A stretch of DNA of 64,000 nt from [Anoxybacillus] calidus. Lineage in GTDB: Bacteria; Bacillota; Bacilli; Bacillales; Anoxybacillaceae. Positions 33,730-43,403 of this stretch are shown here, one piece after another. The translations under genes were made by a program, and so were the position numbers. The notes beneath the pieces are model-generated. The model had not been told where the DNA came from and did no database searches. It was given only the letters and a program-made list of their open reading frames with translations. Location of the stretch: NCBI RefSeq assembly GCF_013760845.1, contig NZ_JACDUU010000002.1, positions 62,001 to 126,000 of the forward strand, read 5' to 3'. Each line of letters begins with the position of its first letter. The first letter of the stretch is position 1.

Positions 33730-34638
33730 ATGGATGCGATTGTAAGAGAATTAATGGATGCAAATGTAGGAAAAGTTAAAAGAAATGAACCGTTAGCGAA
33801 TTATACAACGATAAAAATTGGCGGTCCGGCTGATGTACTGGTTGAACCAAATGATGTGGAAAGCTTAAAAAAAACAATGGAGATTATTCGGAAACATGGA
33901 GTAAAGTGGCGTGCAATTGGTCGAGGTTCTAATTTGCTTGTTTCCGATCTAGGAATTGAGGGAGTTGTCATTAAGCTTGGTGATGGATTTGCCAATCTCT
34001 CGATTAATGGAACAGAGGTTACAGTTGGCGGTGGATATTCTCTTATCAAACTCGCAACAGTCATCAGTAAACAAGGATTATCAGGTTTAGAATTTGCCGG
34101 AGGGATTCCAGGATCAGTCGGCGGTGCAGTTTATATGAATGCAGGAGCGCATGGATCCGATATGTCCAAAATCGTGAAAAAAGCACAAATTTTATTTGAA
34201 GATGGTTCGATTGAATGGCTCTCAAACGAAGAAATGGAGTTTTCATATCGGACATCCGTTTTACAGCGTAAACGTCCGGGAATTTGCATCGCAGCTGTAT
34301 TGCAATTAAAAGAGGGAAAACGTGAGGAAATTGTTGCTGAAATGCAAAAAAATAAAGATTATCGCCGTGAGACACAACCATGGAATTACCCGTGTGCTGG
34401 CAGTATCTTTCGTAATCCGCTTCCAAATTACGCAGGAAAGTTAATTGAAACAGCTGGGTTAAAAGGCTATTCAATCGGTGGAGCAAAAATTTCTGAACAA
34501 CACGCTAATTTTATCGTTAATACAGGAAATGCAAAAGCAGAAGATGTTCTTAACTTAATCCAACATGTAAAAAACATTATTCATGAATCGTATGGCATTC
34601 ATTTAGAAACGGAAGTAGAAATAATCGGTCGAACGTAA
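33730..34638 (+). CDS. murB: UDP-N-acetylenolpyruvoylglucosamine reductase
   Basis: 302 residues. FAD-binding RGSNLLVSD and [28 protein letters not shown] (type I MurB loop), catalytic Ser in [10 protein letters not shown] and C-terminal ETEVEIIG. It reduces enolpyruvyl-UDP-GlcNAc to UDP-MurNAc with NADPH. GAAAGGGG precedes the ATG. It follows spoVE with only palindrome copy 7 between; murG is not there. Confidence 0.95.
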   Translation: MDAIVRELMDANVGKVKRNEPLANYTTIKIGGPADVLVEPNDVESLKKTMEIIRKHGVKWRAIGRGSNLLVSDLGIEGVVIKLGDGFANLSINGTEVTVGGGYSLIKLATVISKQGLSGLEFAGGIPGSVGGAVYMNAGAHGSDMSKIVKKAQILFEDGSIEWLSNEEMEFSYRTSVLQRKRPGICIAAVLQLKEGKREEIVAEMQKNKDYRRETQPWNYPCAGSIFRNPLPNYAGKLIETAGLKGYSIGGAKISEQHANFIVNTGNAKAEDVLNLIQHVKNIIHESYGIHLETEVEIIGRT

Positions 34639-34669
34639 TATAAATGTAATCTTATTTTTTCAAATATTG

Positions 34670-34678
34670 TGGTATAAT
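34670..34678 (+). promoter_or_regulatory. Extended -10 promoter before divIB
   Basis: TGG plus TATAAT (34673-34678), an extended -10. The -35 region (TCTTAT) is poor. Transcription would begin near 34685. Confidence 0.6.
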
Positions 34679-34690
34679 ATAAGTTGTGGG

Positions 34691-34752
34691 TTGTTCACAC
34701 TAGGTGAACAAGTTTTACTAACGGCATTCATTCATGCCGTTTGTTTTTATTG
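34691..34752 (+). terminator. Short leader with two hairpins before divIB (possible attenuator)
   Basis: Hairpin 1: TTGTTCAC / GTGAACAA (34691-34711). Hairpin 2: ACGGCAT / ATGCCGT followed by TTGTTTTTATTGTTT (about 34721-34752), a convincing terminator. It lies only 60 bases downstream of the promoter and 67 bases before divIB, so it either ends a tiny transcript or attenuates divIB. Confidence 0.6.
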
Positions 34753-34818
34753 TTTAATAGATGAAAAGGTATGTAGAGGTGAGCGGTTACGTATCCCTCT
34801 AAATGGGGTGAACGGAAT

Positions 34819-35610
34819 TTGAAAAAAAACAAAGTCGTCGTTCTTGAAGAGCGGGTACCGCAATTAAAACAACAGCGCAGACAAAAAGCAAATCGTAGAT
34901 TAGTTGGATATATTGTGCTCTTTTTTATGCTTATTTTATGTATCATTTATTTTCAATCACCATTAAGCAATATTCAATCTATTGAAGTAAAAGGAAATAA
35001 GCATATTTCTGACAAAGAAATCATTGAATTAAGCGGTCTTACGAATCGGACGAGCTTTTGGAAAGTAAAGGATGAAATTATTGAAAAAAAAATGAGTTCA
35101 CACCCTGAAATTGCAAGTGCTCAATTACAAAAACATTTTCCTAACAAGATAATATTGTTAATCAAAGAGCGAAAAAGAGTAGCCTATATTTCTGATAAAC
35201 AAAAATTTCTCCCCGTTTTAGAAAATGGTGTAGTTTTAACTGATGTACAAGGTGTTGTGCCCAACGATGCTCCGATATTAGTCAACTGGAAAGAGGGAGA
35301 AGACATTCAAGAAATGGTGGCGCAATTAACGGAGCTCCCTTCACATGTGTTGAATGCTATTTCCGAAATTCATCATACGCCAACGAAACATGACCATTAT
35401 CATCTTACTGTATTTATGAACGATGGATATGAAGTAAGCGCAACTGTGCGAAATTTTGCGAAAAAAATGTCTTTATACCCATCGATTGTAAGTCAGTTAG
35501 ATCGTAATGTGAAGGGAGTTATTCATCTGGAAGTAAGCAACTACTTTAAAGCTTATCCGGCTGATAACGAGAAGAAAGAAGGGGATGACAATGAAGAAGA
35601 TACAAGGTAA
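34819..35610 (+). CDS. divIB: Cell division protein DivIB (FtsQ)
   Basis: 263 residues: cytoplasmic basic N-terminus, transmembrane helix (about 29-49), POTRA domain beginning IQSIEVKGNKHISDKEI (about 53-125), then the beta domain and a charged tail. It stabilises FtsL-DivIC at the septum. TTG start, GGGGTGAACGGA upstream. The end overlaps ylxW by 20 bases. Confidence 0.93.
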   Translation: MKKNKVVVLEERVPQLKQQRRQKANRRLVGYIVLFFMLILCIIYFQSPLSNIQSIEVKGNKHISDKEIIELSGLTNRTSFWKVKDEIIEKKMSSHPEIASAQLQKHFPNKIILLIKERKRVAYISDKQKFLPVLENGVVLTDVQGVVPNDAPILVNWKEGEDIQEMVAQLTELPSHVLNAISEIHHTPTKHDHYHLTVFMNDGYEVSATVRNFAKKMSLYPSIVSQLDRNVKGVIHLEVSNYFKAYPADNEKKEGDDNEEDTR

Positions 35611-36298
35611 TCATGTCATCCTTTCCCTTGTATGTTTAGTGTTGGGTTTTATGATTTCTTTTTCTTATCAATATGCGAAGGAAGAAACGAAGGAAAGAAA
35701 GCTAACCGACCGGCAATGGCAGAAAGAGTATGAGTATCGCAATAAGATTATTGAGCAGCAGGAAAAAAATCGAAAATTACATAAAGAACTTGTCAAAAAA
35801 CAGCAGAAAGTGCAGGAAATAGAAAAAGAGCTGGCAAATGAGGAGCAAATTTATTATAACTTAGTCGAAGATGCAGAAAAATTACGCATGTATCTTGGGA
35901 AAGTCCAAGTTCAAGGGCAAGGAGTGGAAGTCACGTTATCGGACGCCTCTTATATTCCTTCTGAAGCCAATGCTACGGACTATATTGTACATGAAGAGCA
36001 TGTTTTCAGTGTCATTAATGAACTATTAATTTCCGGAGCATCAGCCGTTGCTGTGAATGGTCAGCGCCTATCGCATCGTTCGTACATTGTTTGCAACGGT
36101 CCAACTATTGAAATTGATGGAAATCAACATCCGGCTCCTTTTGTTATTTCAGCGATTGGCGATCCGGATGTTCTCATTCCAGCATTAAATATTGCAGGCG
36201 GGGTAAAGGATCAGCTTGTTAACGATAATATCATTGTGAAAATTGCTAGGAAAGATGAAATGATATTAGAACCAATTATTAATGTAAACAATGGCTGA
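35591..36298 (+). CDS. ylxW: DUF881 family protein YlxW
   Basis: 235 residues: N-terminal membrane anchor (about 8-24), coiled coil (about 30-90) and DUF881 domain (VQGQGVEVTLSDASYIPS ... ISAIGDPDVLIPALNIAGG). Found downstream of divIB in Bacillus; an extracellular division-associated protein of unknown role. ATG at 35591 gives the right spacing to AAGAAGGGG; ATG 35585 is six bases earlier. It overlaps divIB. Confidence 0.87.
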   Translation: MKKIQGNHVILSLVCLVLGFMISFSYQYAKEETKERKLTDRQWQKEYEYRNKIIEQQEKNRKLHKELVKKQQKVQEIEKELANEEQIYYNLVEDAEKLRMYLGKVQVQGQGVEVTLSDASYIPSEANATDYIVHEEHVFSVINELLISGASAVAVNGQRLSHRSYIVCNGPTIEIDGNQHPAPFVISAIGDPDVLIPALNIAGGVKDQLVNDNIIVKIARKDEMILEPIINVNNG

Positions 36299-36336
36299 TA
36301 ATGGCAACGGCTTTGATGAAAGTTTGGTGATGTTTA

Positions 36337-37053
36337 TTGGAACGTAAGAAAAAGATACATTTTACTGTCATTACAACGATTATTGGATTTATGCTTGCAG
36401 TGCAGTTTCAAACAACGAACCATCCTGTTGTCCGGGATACGAGAGATATGTGGGAGCTTCGGGAAGATTTAAAAAAAGAGCAAGAATTGCAACGCCAGCT
36501 TCTAGAAGAAATTCGCACTTATGAGACAACTCTTGAAAGCTATCAGCAAAAGCGTGCTGAAAGCAAGGAAAACGCGTTGCGGGAAACAGTAGAGGAGTTA
36601 AGAAAGGAAGCAGGGCTTACAGAAGTTCGCGGACAGGGGGTCATCATCACTCTTCAGCCGTTTTATGCTGAAAACTATGTAGGTCCTGTTATACAGACGG
36701 TTTCGCCATACTTGCTTAAAAGATTAATGAATGAACTAAATATGTACGGTGCTGAAGAAGTTGCGATTGCTGACCAACGCATCATTAATACGACAGTGAT
36801 ACGCGATGTAAACGGGATAACAAAAGTTGATAACTATAAAATCAATTCTTTTCCAATACAAATAAAGGTGATTGCAGAAGATGCAGAAAAGTTGTATAAC
36901 CGTTTGAAAGGATCGACTGTGCTTGAGGATTTTGGGATCGAAGGTTTACAGCTAGAAATATCGCAACCAATGAGCAACGTAGTTATACCGCCTTATAATG
37001 ATTCATTGCACATTCGCTACATGAAAACCGTAAAAGCCGAAAAGGAGGAATAA
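36337..37053 (+). CDS. ylxX: DUF881 family protein YlxX
   Basis: 238 residues, a paralogue of the preceding gene: N-terminal anchor (about 7-23), coiled coil (about 33-90), DUF881 domain (VRGQGVIITLQPFY, GAEEVAIADQRIINTTVIR). TTG start behind TTTGGTGATG. Tandem DUF881 genes at this site are the B. subtilis arrangement. Function unknown. Confidence 0.85.
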   Translation: MERKKKIHFTVITTIIGFMLAVQFQTTNHPVVRDTRDMWELREDLKKEQELQRQLLEEIRTYETTLESYQQKRAESKENALRETVEELRKEAGLTEVRGQGVIITLQPFYAENYVGPVIQTVSPYLLKRLMNELNMYGAEEVAIADQRIINTTVIRDVNGITKVDNYKINSFPIQIKVIAEDAEKLYNRLKGSTVLEDFGIEGLQLEISQPMSNVVIPPYNDSLHIRYMKTVKAEKEE

Positions 37054-37057
37054 TAAC

Positions 37058-37420
37058 ATGTGGCTTCCACTCATCGGCTTAATTGTAGGATTAATTTGGG
37101 GTTTATTAACAGATATACGAGTGCCTGACGAATATACCAACTATTTGTCCATTGCCGTATTAGCTGCGTTAGATACACTAATTGGTGGAATTCGGGCACA
37201 TTTACAAAATGTTTACGATCAACATGTGTTTGTATCTGGCTTTTTCTTTAATATTATTTTAGCAGCAAGTTTAGCTTTTCTCGGTGTCCATCTTGGTGTA
37301 GACTTGTACTTAGCAGCGGTGTTTGCTTTTGGAGTTCGATTGTTCCAAAATATTGCTGTCATTCGCCGTATTTTGCTTACAAAATGGATGGAAAAACGCC
37401 AGAGATTTGAAAAAAATTGA
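37058..37420 (+). CDS. sbp: Small basic membrane protein Sbp (DUF1290)
   Basis: 120 residues with three to four hydrophobic helices; PLIGLIVGLIWGLLTD, LAALDTLIGGIRA and FGVRLFQNIAVIRR are typical of Sbp. Encoded just before ftsA in Bacillus, role unknown. AAAGGAGG precedes its ATG and it is four bases after ylxX. Confidence 0.9.
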   Translation: MWLPLIGLIVGLIWGLLTDIRVPDEYTNYLSIAVLAALDTLIGGIRAHLQNVYDQHVFVSGFFFNIILAASLAFLGVHLGVDLYLAAVFAFGVRLFQNIAVIRRILLTKWMEKRQRFEKN

Positions 37421-37533
37421 TTTTTTTAAAGGGAATGCTGTCCATATGTTGAATATAACAGTAAAATACGATACATACGATTGTTGTTCTATGATAGATG
37501 TTTTTGCTTATTTGGTTAAAGGAGGTGCCAAAG

Positions 37534-38814
37534 ATGAACAGTAATGAAATATTTGTTAGCCTCGACATTGGTACATCCAGTGTTAAGGTAATTATCGGCG
37601 AAATGATGAACGAATCATTGAATATTATTGGAGTAGGAAATGTTAAATCGGAAGGATTAAAAAAAGGTTCTATTGTTGATATAGATGAAACGGTTCAATC
37701 GATTAAAAGAGCGATTGAACAGGCTGAAAGAATGGTCGGGCTTGATATTCGCCGCGTTGTTGTCGGGGTGTCAGGCAACCATATTCAATTGCAAAATTGC
37801 CATGGAATAGTTGCTGTTTCTAGTGAGAACCGGGAAATTAGCGATGAGGATGTAGCGCGAGTGATTGAAGCCGCTCAAGTGATTTCGATTCCACCAGAGC
37901 GAGAGATCATTGATGTCATACCGAAGCAGTTTATTGTTGATGGTCTCGATGGGATTAATGACCCACGCGGAATGCTCGGTGTTCGTTTAGAGATGGAAGG
38001 CACTATTATTACCGCTTCTAAAACGATATTACATAACTTGTTACGCTGTGTAGAGAGAGCTGGATTGGAAATTACCGATATTTGCCTTCAACCACTGGCG
38101 GCTGGTTCTCTTGCATTGTCAAAAGATGAAAAAAACCTAGGTGTAGCTTTAGTCGACATTGGAGGCGGCTCAACAACGATTGCGGTGTTTGAACAAGGCT
38201 TTCTTCAGGCGACAACAGTTTTGCCGATTGGTGGTGATCATATCACAAAAGATTTATCAATCGGCTTACGAACTTCAACAGAAGATGCAGAAAAGATTAA
38301 AATTAAGTATGGACATGCTTTTTATGATCTTGCTTCAGATGAGGAATTGTTTAGTGTCCCAATTATTGGTACTGATCAGCATCAACAGTTTAGCCAGCTT
38401 GAAGTTGCTGATATTATTGAGGCAAGACTTGAAGAAATTTTTCAAATGGTTCAACATGAAATTCGTAAGCTTGGTTATCGCGACTTACCTGGAGGTTATG
38501 TGCTGACAGGTGGGGTTGCGAACATGCCAGGAATATTAGAGCTAGCCCAAGTTGTGTTAGCTAATAGTGTGCGCATTGCTCTCCCAGATTATATTGGGGT
38601 ACGCGATCCACAATATACGACAGGAGTCGGCTTAATTAAATTTGCATATAAAAATGCAAAGCTGCAGGGGCGTGCAATTCCTGCTTCTGCTTCTGTAGCA
38701 GAATCGGCGGAAAAGCGAGTGCAAAAACAACCTCAAGTGAAAACAAAACAAAAAGTGAAAGAAGAAAACTTAGGACAAAAAGTAAAAAAATTCTTAGGTT
38801 ATTTCTTTGAATAG
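37534..38814 (+). CDS. ftsA: Cell division protein FtsA
   Basis: 426 residues, actin-like ATPase. SLDIGTSSVKVIIGE phosphate loop, DIGGGSTTIAVFE, and TGGVANMPG; the last 15 residues (NLGQKVKKFLGYFFE) form the amphipathic membrane-targeting helix. It anchors FtsZ to the membrane. ATG at 37534 has AAAGGAGGTG; the longer frame has no site. Followed by ftsZ 27 bases later. Confidence 0.96.
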   Translation: MNSNEIFVSLDIGTSSVKVIIGEMMNESLNIIGVGNVKSEGLKKGSIVDIDETVQSIKRAIEQAERMVGLDIRRVVVGVSGNHIQLQNCHGIVAVSSENREISDEDVARVIEAAQVISIPPEREIIDVIPKQFIVDGLDGINDPRGMLGVRLEMEGTIITASKTILHNLLRCVERAGLEITDICLQPLAAGSLALSKDEKNLGVALVDIGGGSTTIAVFEQGFLQATTVLPIGGDHITKDLSIGLRTSTEDAEKIKIKYGHAFYDLASDEELFSVPIIGTDQHQQFSQLEVADIIEARLEEIFQMVQHEIRKLGYRDLPGGYVLTGGVANMPGILELAQVVLANSVRIALPDYIGVRDPQYTTGVGLIKFAYKNAKLQGRAIPASASVAESAEKRVQKQPQVKTKQKVKEENLGQKVKKFLGYFFE

Positions 38815-38841
38815 AGATTGAATTATTGGGAGGATTTCGTC

Positions 38842-39990
38842 ATGTTGGAGTTTGACACTACTGTTGATCAGATGGCAACGATTAAAGTTATAGGTGTTGG
38901 CGGCGGTGGTAATAACGCTGTTAACCGAATGATTGAACACGGTGTACAAGGCGTTGAATTTATTGCGGTAAATACAGATGCGCAGGCACTCAATTTATCA
39001 AAAGCACCTACTAAACTTCAAATTGGTGCGAAATTAACGCGCGGTTTAGGTGCAGGGGCCAATCCAGAAGTGGGCAAAAAGGCGGCTGAAGAAAGCAAAG
39101 AACAAATTGAAGAAGCATTGAAAGGTGCAGATATGGTCTTTGTAACAGCTGGAATGGGAGGCGGAACAGGAACAGGTGCCGCTCCAGTCATTGCCCAAAT
39201 AGCCCGCGATTTAGGGGCATTAACGGTAGGGGTCGTTACGCGGCCATTTACATTTGAAGGACGTAAACGTGCGACACAAGCAGCAGGTGGAATTGCTGCA
39301 ATGAAAGAAGCGGTTGATACGTTAATTGTGATCCCAAATGACCGCTTGTTAGAAATTGTTGATAAAAACACACCGATGCTTGAAGCATTCCGTGAAGCAG
39401 ATAATGTCCTTCGTCAAGGTGTGCAAGGTATTTCTGATTTAATTGCTGTGCCTGGTTTAATTAACCTTGACTTTGCTGATGTCAAGACGATTATGTCCAA
39501 TAAAGGTTCAGCATTAATGGGAATCGGTATTGCTAGTGGAGAAAACCGTGCAGCAGAGGCGGCAAAAAAAGCCATTTCAAGCCCATTATTAGAAACATCG
39601 ATTGATGGCGCGCAAGGCGTGTTAATGAACATTACTGGTGGTACAAACTTGAGCTTATATGAAGTGCAAGAAGCTGCTGACATTGTTGCCTCTGCTTCTG
39701 ACCCAGAAGTGAACATGATTTTCGGATCTGTTATCAATGAAAATTTAAAAGATGAAATTGTTGTTACGGTCATTGCAACTGGATTCAAAGAAGAAAGTGA
39801 AGCCCCTCAATCAAAGCCGTTGCGGACAGGTTTTGGTGTAGCAAATGTGAAAACAACGACAACAACGGCAGGGATTAAGCGGGAAAAACGTGAAGAACCA
39901 ATTCAAGATTATTCATCGCTGCGAACACAACAAGTAGAAGATCCGCTAGATATCCCAGCTTTCTTGCGCAACCGCAACCGTCGCCGTTAA
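38842..39990 (+). CDS. ftsZ: Cell division protein FtsZ
   Basis: 382 residues. Tubulin signature [11 protein letters not shown]-terminal [15 protein letters not shown], synergy loop NLDFADV, a disordered linker and the C-terminal [12 protein letters not shown] peptide that binds FtsA, SepF and EzrA. GTP-dependent Z-ring protein. ATG at 38842 after GGGAGGA; 38818 would be a longer unsupported start. The strong terminator downstream closes the operon. Confidence 0.98.
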   Translation: MLEFDTTVDQMATIKVIGVGGGGNNAVNRMIEHGVQGVEFIAVNTDAQALNLSKAPTKLQIGAKLTRGLGAGANPEVGKKAAEESKEQIEEALKGADMVFVTAGMGGGTGTGAAPVIAQIARDLGALTVGVVTRPFTFEGRKRATQAAGGIAAMKEAVDTLIVIPNDRLLEIVDKNTPMLEAFREADNVLRQGVQGISDLIAVPGLINLDFADVKTIMSNKGSALMGIGIASGENRAAEAAKKAISSPLLETSIDGAQGVLMNITGGTNLSLYEVQEAADIVASASDPEVNMIFGSVINENLKDEIVVTVIATGFKEESEAPQSKPLRTGFGVANVKTTTTTAGIKREKREEPIQDYSSLRTQQVEDPLDIPAFLRNRNRRR

Positions 39991-40043
39991 TAAGAAAAAC
40001 GGAAGCGAGCGCCTAACGTTAAAGTTAGCGAACAAACTTCTGT

Positions 40044-40085
40044 ACAAAAAGCATGAATCATTATGATTCATGCTTTTTTGTTTTT
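40044..40085 (+). terminator. Terminator after ftsZ
   Basis: AAAAAGCATGAATCA / TGATTCATGCTTTTT, a 15-bp near-perfect stem with ending T-run, 55 bases after the stop. It can work in both directions. Confidence 0.9.
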
Positions 40086-40151
40086 CTGCCTATTGTCCCC
40101 TCAAATTATTGACAAAATTTCTAAAAAAATTCCTTTTTTTATCAGCATGAA

Positions 40152-40185
40152 CTGACAGACTTTCCAATAAGATGTACTATATACT
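40152..40185 (+). promoter_or_regulatory. spoIIG promoter with 22-bp spacer
   Basis: CTGACA (40152-40157) and TATACT (40180-40185) are separated by 22 bases. The B. subtilis spoIIG promoter is known for this same abnormally long spacer, which makes sigma-A polymerase depend on Spo0A~P. An ATTGACA sequence about 40 bases upstream is at best a weak 0A box. Confidence 0.72.
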
Positions 40186-40233
40186 ATTTTTAGACATTAT
40201 CTATTGGCGTCCATTTTTAAAGGAGGCAAGAAG

Positions 40234-41160
40234 TTGTCTATATATTTAGATGTTATTTGGTTTCTTAACGTATGTTTTGATAGTTTGCTGCTTTGGCTAA
40301 CTGCGATTATGTTGAAAAGACAAATTGTTTTATGGCGTATTGTTTTAGGTGCACTCATCGGCTCTTTACTTGTCCTGTTTATGTTTACCCCCTTTTCATT
40401 GTATGTATCTCATCCGTTTATAAAACTATTGTTTTCATTTTTTATCGTCATTGCTTCTTTTGGATTTAAGAGATTTCGCTATTTTATAGAAAACTTGCTT
40501 ACCTTTTATTTTGCGACTTTTATGATTGGAGGGGGAATGATTGCGCTTCACAACTTGCTGCAGAATGATCTTAGCGCAACAGCAGGAGCAATAATCACTT
40601 CTTCTACAGGAGTAGGGGATCCTGTCAGTTGGTTATTTGTCTTGCTGGGATTTCCAACATTATGGTTTTTTTCACACAAACGTATTGACGGGATTCAGGA
40701 AAAAAAGCTTCGTTTTGATAACATCATAGATGTAGTAATCACTTTAGATGAGGTTAAGATCGCTCTGAAAGGGCTAATTGACAGCGGAAATCAATTATAC
40801 GATCCAATTACAAAAACACCGGTAATGATTGTCGACATGAATGAATTGAAACAAATACTTCCACAGTCCATTATTGAAAACTTTACGTTGGCTCATGTGT
40901 TTAATTTTACAGAGGAAAAAGATATGGAAAAATGGCATCATCGTTTGCGTATTATTCCTTATCGTGTTGTTGGCAAAGAGCAGCAATTCTTATTAGCCCT
41001 CAAACCAGATAAGATTATGATTCACTATGAAAATCAATGGCTTGAAGTAACAAGAGGTTTGATCGGATTGAATGAGTCTAACTTATCAACAGACGGGGAA
41101 TATCAATGCATCGTCCATCCGAAAATGGTACAAACCGCAAAAGTTCTAACAGCTTCGTGA
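40234..41160 (+). CDS. spoIIGA: Sporulation sigma-E processing peptidase SpoIIGA
   Basis: 308 residues: five N-terminal membrane helices (about 1-155) and a C-terminal aspartic protease domain with the [11 protein letters not shown] motif holding the catalytic Asp. It removes the pro-sequence of sigma-E after a forespore signal. TTG at 40234 ([11 protein letters not shown]) has AAAGGAGG; the ATG at 40204 lacks one and family members start here. sigE follows 46 bases later. Confidence 0.95.
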   Translation: MSIYLDVIWFLNVCFDSLLLWLTAIMLKRQIVLWRIVLGALIGSLLVLFMFTPFSLYVSHPFIKLLFSFFIVIASFGFKRFRYFIENLLTFYFATFMIGGGMIALHNLLQNDLSATAGAIITSSTGVGDPVSWLFVLLGFPTLWFFSHKRIDGIQEKKLRFDNIIDVVITLDEVKIALKGLIDSGNQLYDPITKTPVMIVDMNELKQILPQSIIENFTLAHVFNFTEEKDMEKWHHRLRIIPYRVVGKEQQFLLALKPDKIMIHYENQWLEVTRGLIGLNESNLSTDGEYQCIVHPKMVQTAKVLTAS

Positions 41161-41206
41161 TACTATATCATACTCATTTATTCTCAAACTTAGAAGGGGG
41201 ATTTCA

Positions 41207-41926
41207 ATGAAAACATTAAAGTTACGCATTACTTATTTATGGTATAAATTGTTAATGAAATTAGGATTAAAGACGGATGAAATATACTATATTGGTGGAA
41301 GTGAAGCATTGCCACCACCGCTGACAAAAGAGGAAGAAGAGTTGTTGCTGCAGAAACTTCCGTCTGGTGACGAGACGGCGCGTTCTATGTTAATTGAACG
41401 AAATTTGCGCTTAGTAGTGTATATTGCACGGAAGTTTGAAAATACGGGAATTAATATTGAAGACCTCATTAGTATTGGAACCATCGGCTTAATTAAAGCA
41501 GTTAATACATTTAATCCTGAGAAAAAAATTAAACTTGCTACATATGCATCACGTTGCATTGAAAATGAAATATTAATGTATTTGCGACGCAACAACAAAG
41601 TAAGAGCTGAAGTATCATTTGATGAACCACTGAATATTGATTGGGATGGAAATGAATTACTTTTATCCGATGTATTAGGAACAGAAGAGGATATCATAAC
41701 AAAAGACCTTGAAGCAAATGTTGATCGCAATTTGTTAATGAATGCTCTTCATCAGTTAAGTGATCGTGAAAAGCAAATCATGGAACTTCGTTTCGGCCTT
41801 TCTGGTGGAGAGGAAAAAACACAAAAAGATGTCGCGGATTTGTTAGGGATTTCACAATCCTATATATCCCGGCTTGAAAAACGAATTATTAAAAGGTTGA
41901 GAAAAGAATTTAATAAGATGATGTAA
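41207..41926 (+). CDS. sigE: RNA polymerase sigma-E (mother cell), pro-form
   Basis: 239 residues. Amphipathic pro-sequence (about 1-27; [20 protein letters not shown]), region 2 ([30 protein letters not shown]) and region 4 ([12 protein letters not shown]). Near identical in layout to B. subtilis pro-sigma-E. Ribosome site AGAAGGGGG. Palindrome copy 8 follows and may reduce read-through into sigG. Confidence 0.97.
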   Translation: MKTLKLRITYLWYKLLMKLGLKTDEIYYIGGSEALPPPLTKEEEELLLQKLPSGDETARSMLIERNLRLVVYIARKFENTGINIEDLISIGTIGLIKAVNTFNPEKKIKLATYASRCIENEILMYLRRNNKVRAEVSFDEPLNIDWDGNELLLSDVLGTEEDIITKDLEANVDRNLLMNALHQLSDREKQIMELRFGLSGGEEKTQKDVADLLGISQSYISRLEKRIIKRLRKEFNKMM

Positions 41927-41934
41927 ACAGGCTA

Positions 41935-42055
41935 GGGGCTTATCCATAAGTGTCTGATCTCACGCGCAATCCACAATATACCGTTTTTTATTCGGGGGTA
42001 TGTCTTATAAATGATGATTGTGGGGAGATGACACTTTGCTTGGATCAGCCTCTTT
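41935..42055. repeat. Palindrome family A, copy 8
   Basis: AGGGGCTTATCCATAAGTGTCTGATCTCACG and CCACAATATA on the left; ATGATTGTGGGGAGATGACACTTTG and GGATCAGCCTC with TTTTTT on the right. Eight bases after the sigE stop; lies between sigE and sigG. Confidence 0.82.
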
Positions 42056-42073
42056 TTTCAATTTTTGACTTGT

Positions 42074-42102
42074 GCATATTTTTTCCGCCTAAGGAGATAC
42101 TG
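42074..42102 (+). promoter_or_regulatory. Sigma-F promoter of sigG
   Basis: GCATA (42074-42078), 14 bases, GGAGATACTG (42093-42102), fitting GYATA and GGnnAnAnTR. B. subtilis sigG is transcribed by sigma-F in the forespore. Spacing is identical to the csfG promoter in this window. Confidence 0.68.
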
Positions 42103-42137
42103 AAAATTGACAGCATCTCCTGATGGGAGGGAAAGAC

Positions 42138-42917
42138 TTGACAAGAAACAAAGTTGAAATTTGCGGCGTTGATACTTCGAAACTTCCAGTATTGAAAAAT
42201 GAAGAAATGCGTGAACTGTTTAAACGAATGCAAGCAGGGGATTTAGAAGCAAGGGAGAAGCTAGTAAATGGGAATTTGCGGCTTGTCTTAAGTGTCATTC
42301 AACGATTTAACAACCGCGGAGAATTTGTAGACGATTTGTTTCAAGTCGGCTGTATCGGCTTAATGAAATCAATTGATAATTTTGATTTAAGTCAAAATGT
42401 AAAATTTTCCACTTATGCGGTACCGATGATTATTGGCGAAATTCGCCGTTATTTACGTGATAACAATCCGATTCGCGTTTCACGATCATTGAGGGATATT
42501 GCGTATAAAGCGCTTCAAGTACGAGAAAAACTAATAGCTGATACATCAAAAGAGCCGACAGCAGAAGAAATTGCCAAAGTTCTGGGGATATCACATGAAG
42601 AAGTCGTTTTTGCATTAGATGCCATTCAAGACCCGGTTTCCCTTTTTGAACCAATTTATAATGATGGCGGCGATCCAATTTATGTTATGGACCAATTGAG
42701 CGATGAACGTAATCGCGATACTCAATGGATTGAGGAAATCGCTTTGAAAGAAGGATTGCGACGTTTAAATGAAAGAGAAAAAATGATCATAAGAAAGCGT
42801 TTTTTCCAAGGAAAGACGCAAATGGAAGTGGCTGAAGAAATTGGGATTTCCCAAGCGCAAGTGTCGCGTTTAGAAAAAGCAGCGATCAGACAAATGAATA
42901 AAAATATTCAAATGTGA
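42138..42917 (+). CDS. sigG: RNA polymerase sigma-G (forespore)
   Basis: 259 residues. Almost identical layout to B. subtilis sigma-G: TRNKVEICGVDTSKLPVLKNEEM start, region 2 (RFNNRGEFVDDLFQVGCIGLMKSIDNFD), region 4 (EVAEEIGISQAQVSRLEKAA). TTG at 42138 behind GGGAGGG is preferred to 42123 because the family begins at this point. It directs late forespore genes including SASP and germination genes. Confidence 0.97.
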   Translation: MTRNKVEICGVDTSKLPVLKNEEMRELFKRMQAGDLEAREKLVNGNLRLVLSVIQRFNNRGEFVDDLFQVGCIGLMKSIDNFDLSQNVKFSTYAVPMIIGEIRRYLRDNNPIRVSRSLRDIAYKALQVREKLIADTSKEPTAEEIAKVLGISHEEVVFALDAIQDPVSLFEPIYNDGGDPIYVMDQLSDERNRDTQWIEEIALKEGLRRLNEREKMIIRKRFFQGKTQMEVAEEIGISQAQVSRLEKAAIRQMNKNIQM

Positions 42918-43023
42918 TGAGGTTGATCCGAAATCCAAGTGTCAGACCCCGCAACACCATATATAGGACATATATATTGGAATGTGCGTGAGGTCGGACA
43001 CTTATTTTATGGGTCAGCCTCTT
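42917..43023. repeat. Palindrome family A, copy 9
   Basis: Reverse orientation: GAGGTTGATCC, AAGTGTCAGACCCCGCAACACC and ATATAG left; CGTGAGGTCGGACACTT and GGGTCAGCCTC then TTGTTGTTTTT right. Begins at the sigG stop. With copy 8 it brackets sigG as an inverted pair. Confidence 0.84.
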
Positions 43024-43109
43024 GTTGTTTTTGTGCAAATATATAATCATGAATGGTGGAAAGACAATCATATAGTAAAGATAAGAGATGATGAAAGCGA
43101 GGGATTCGG

Positions 43110-43355
43110 ATGGTAAAAATTTCAGAATTCCAATCAAAGGATGTAGTAAATGTAGCGAACGGTAAGAAATTAGGAAACATTGGCGATATTGATATTAATT
43201 TACAAACTGGGCATATTGAAGCAATTATTATTTTGAGAACAGGAAAAATTCTTGGCCTATTCGGCAGGGAAGAAGAAACAGTCATTCCTTGGAGCAATAT
43301 TGTTAAAGTTGGCACAGATGTCATTTTAGTCCGTTTCAATGAAGAAACATATTAA
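43110..43355 (+). CDS. ylmC: PRC-barrel protein YlmC/YmxH family
   Basis: 81 residues, YlmC/YmxH sporulation protein family: VKISEFQSKDVVNVANGKKLGNIGDIDI is the PRC-barrel start. Role unknown. GCGAGGGA upstream. CATATAGT at 43069-43076, the same octamer as the candidate sigma-E -10 of spoVD, lies 34 bases before the start, so mother-cell expression is possible. B. subtilis ylmA and ylmB are not in between. Confidence 0.88.
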   Translation: MVKISEFQSKDVVNVANGKKLGNIGDIDINLQTGHIEAIIILRTGKILGLFGREEETVIPWSNIVKVGTDVILVRFNEETY

Positions 43356-43403
43356 AAATTTTTTAGTAAACCGCTTTCCAATTGAGAAATAGTTCAATAA
43401 TCA

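Noticed and set aside
39018-39788. Long minus-strand ORFs (117 and 124 residues) inside ftsZ
   Set aside because: Shadow frames of a highly conserved gene with no ribosome site or family features.
40109-40116. TTGACA upstream of spoIIGA as an ordinary sigma-A -35
   Set aside because: No -10 lies 16-18 bases downstream; the CTGACA-N22-TATACT pair matches the known spoIIG arrangement better.
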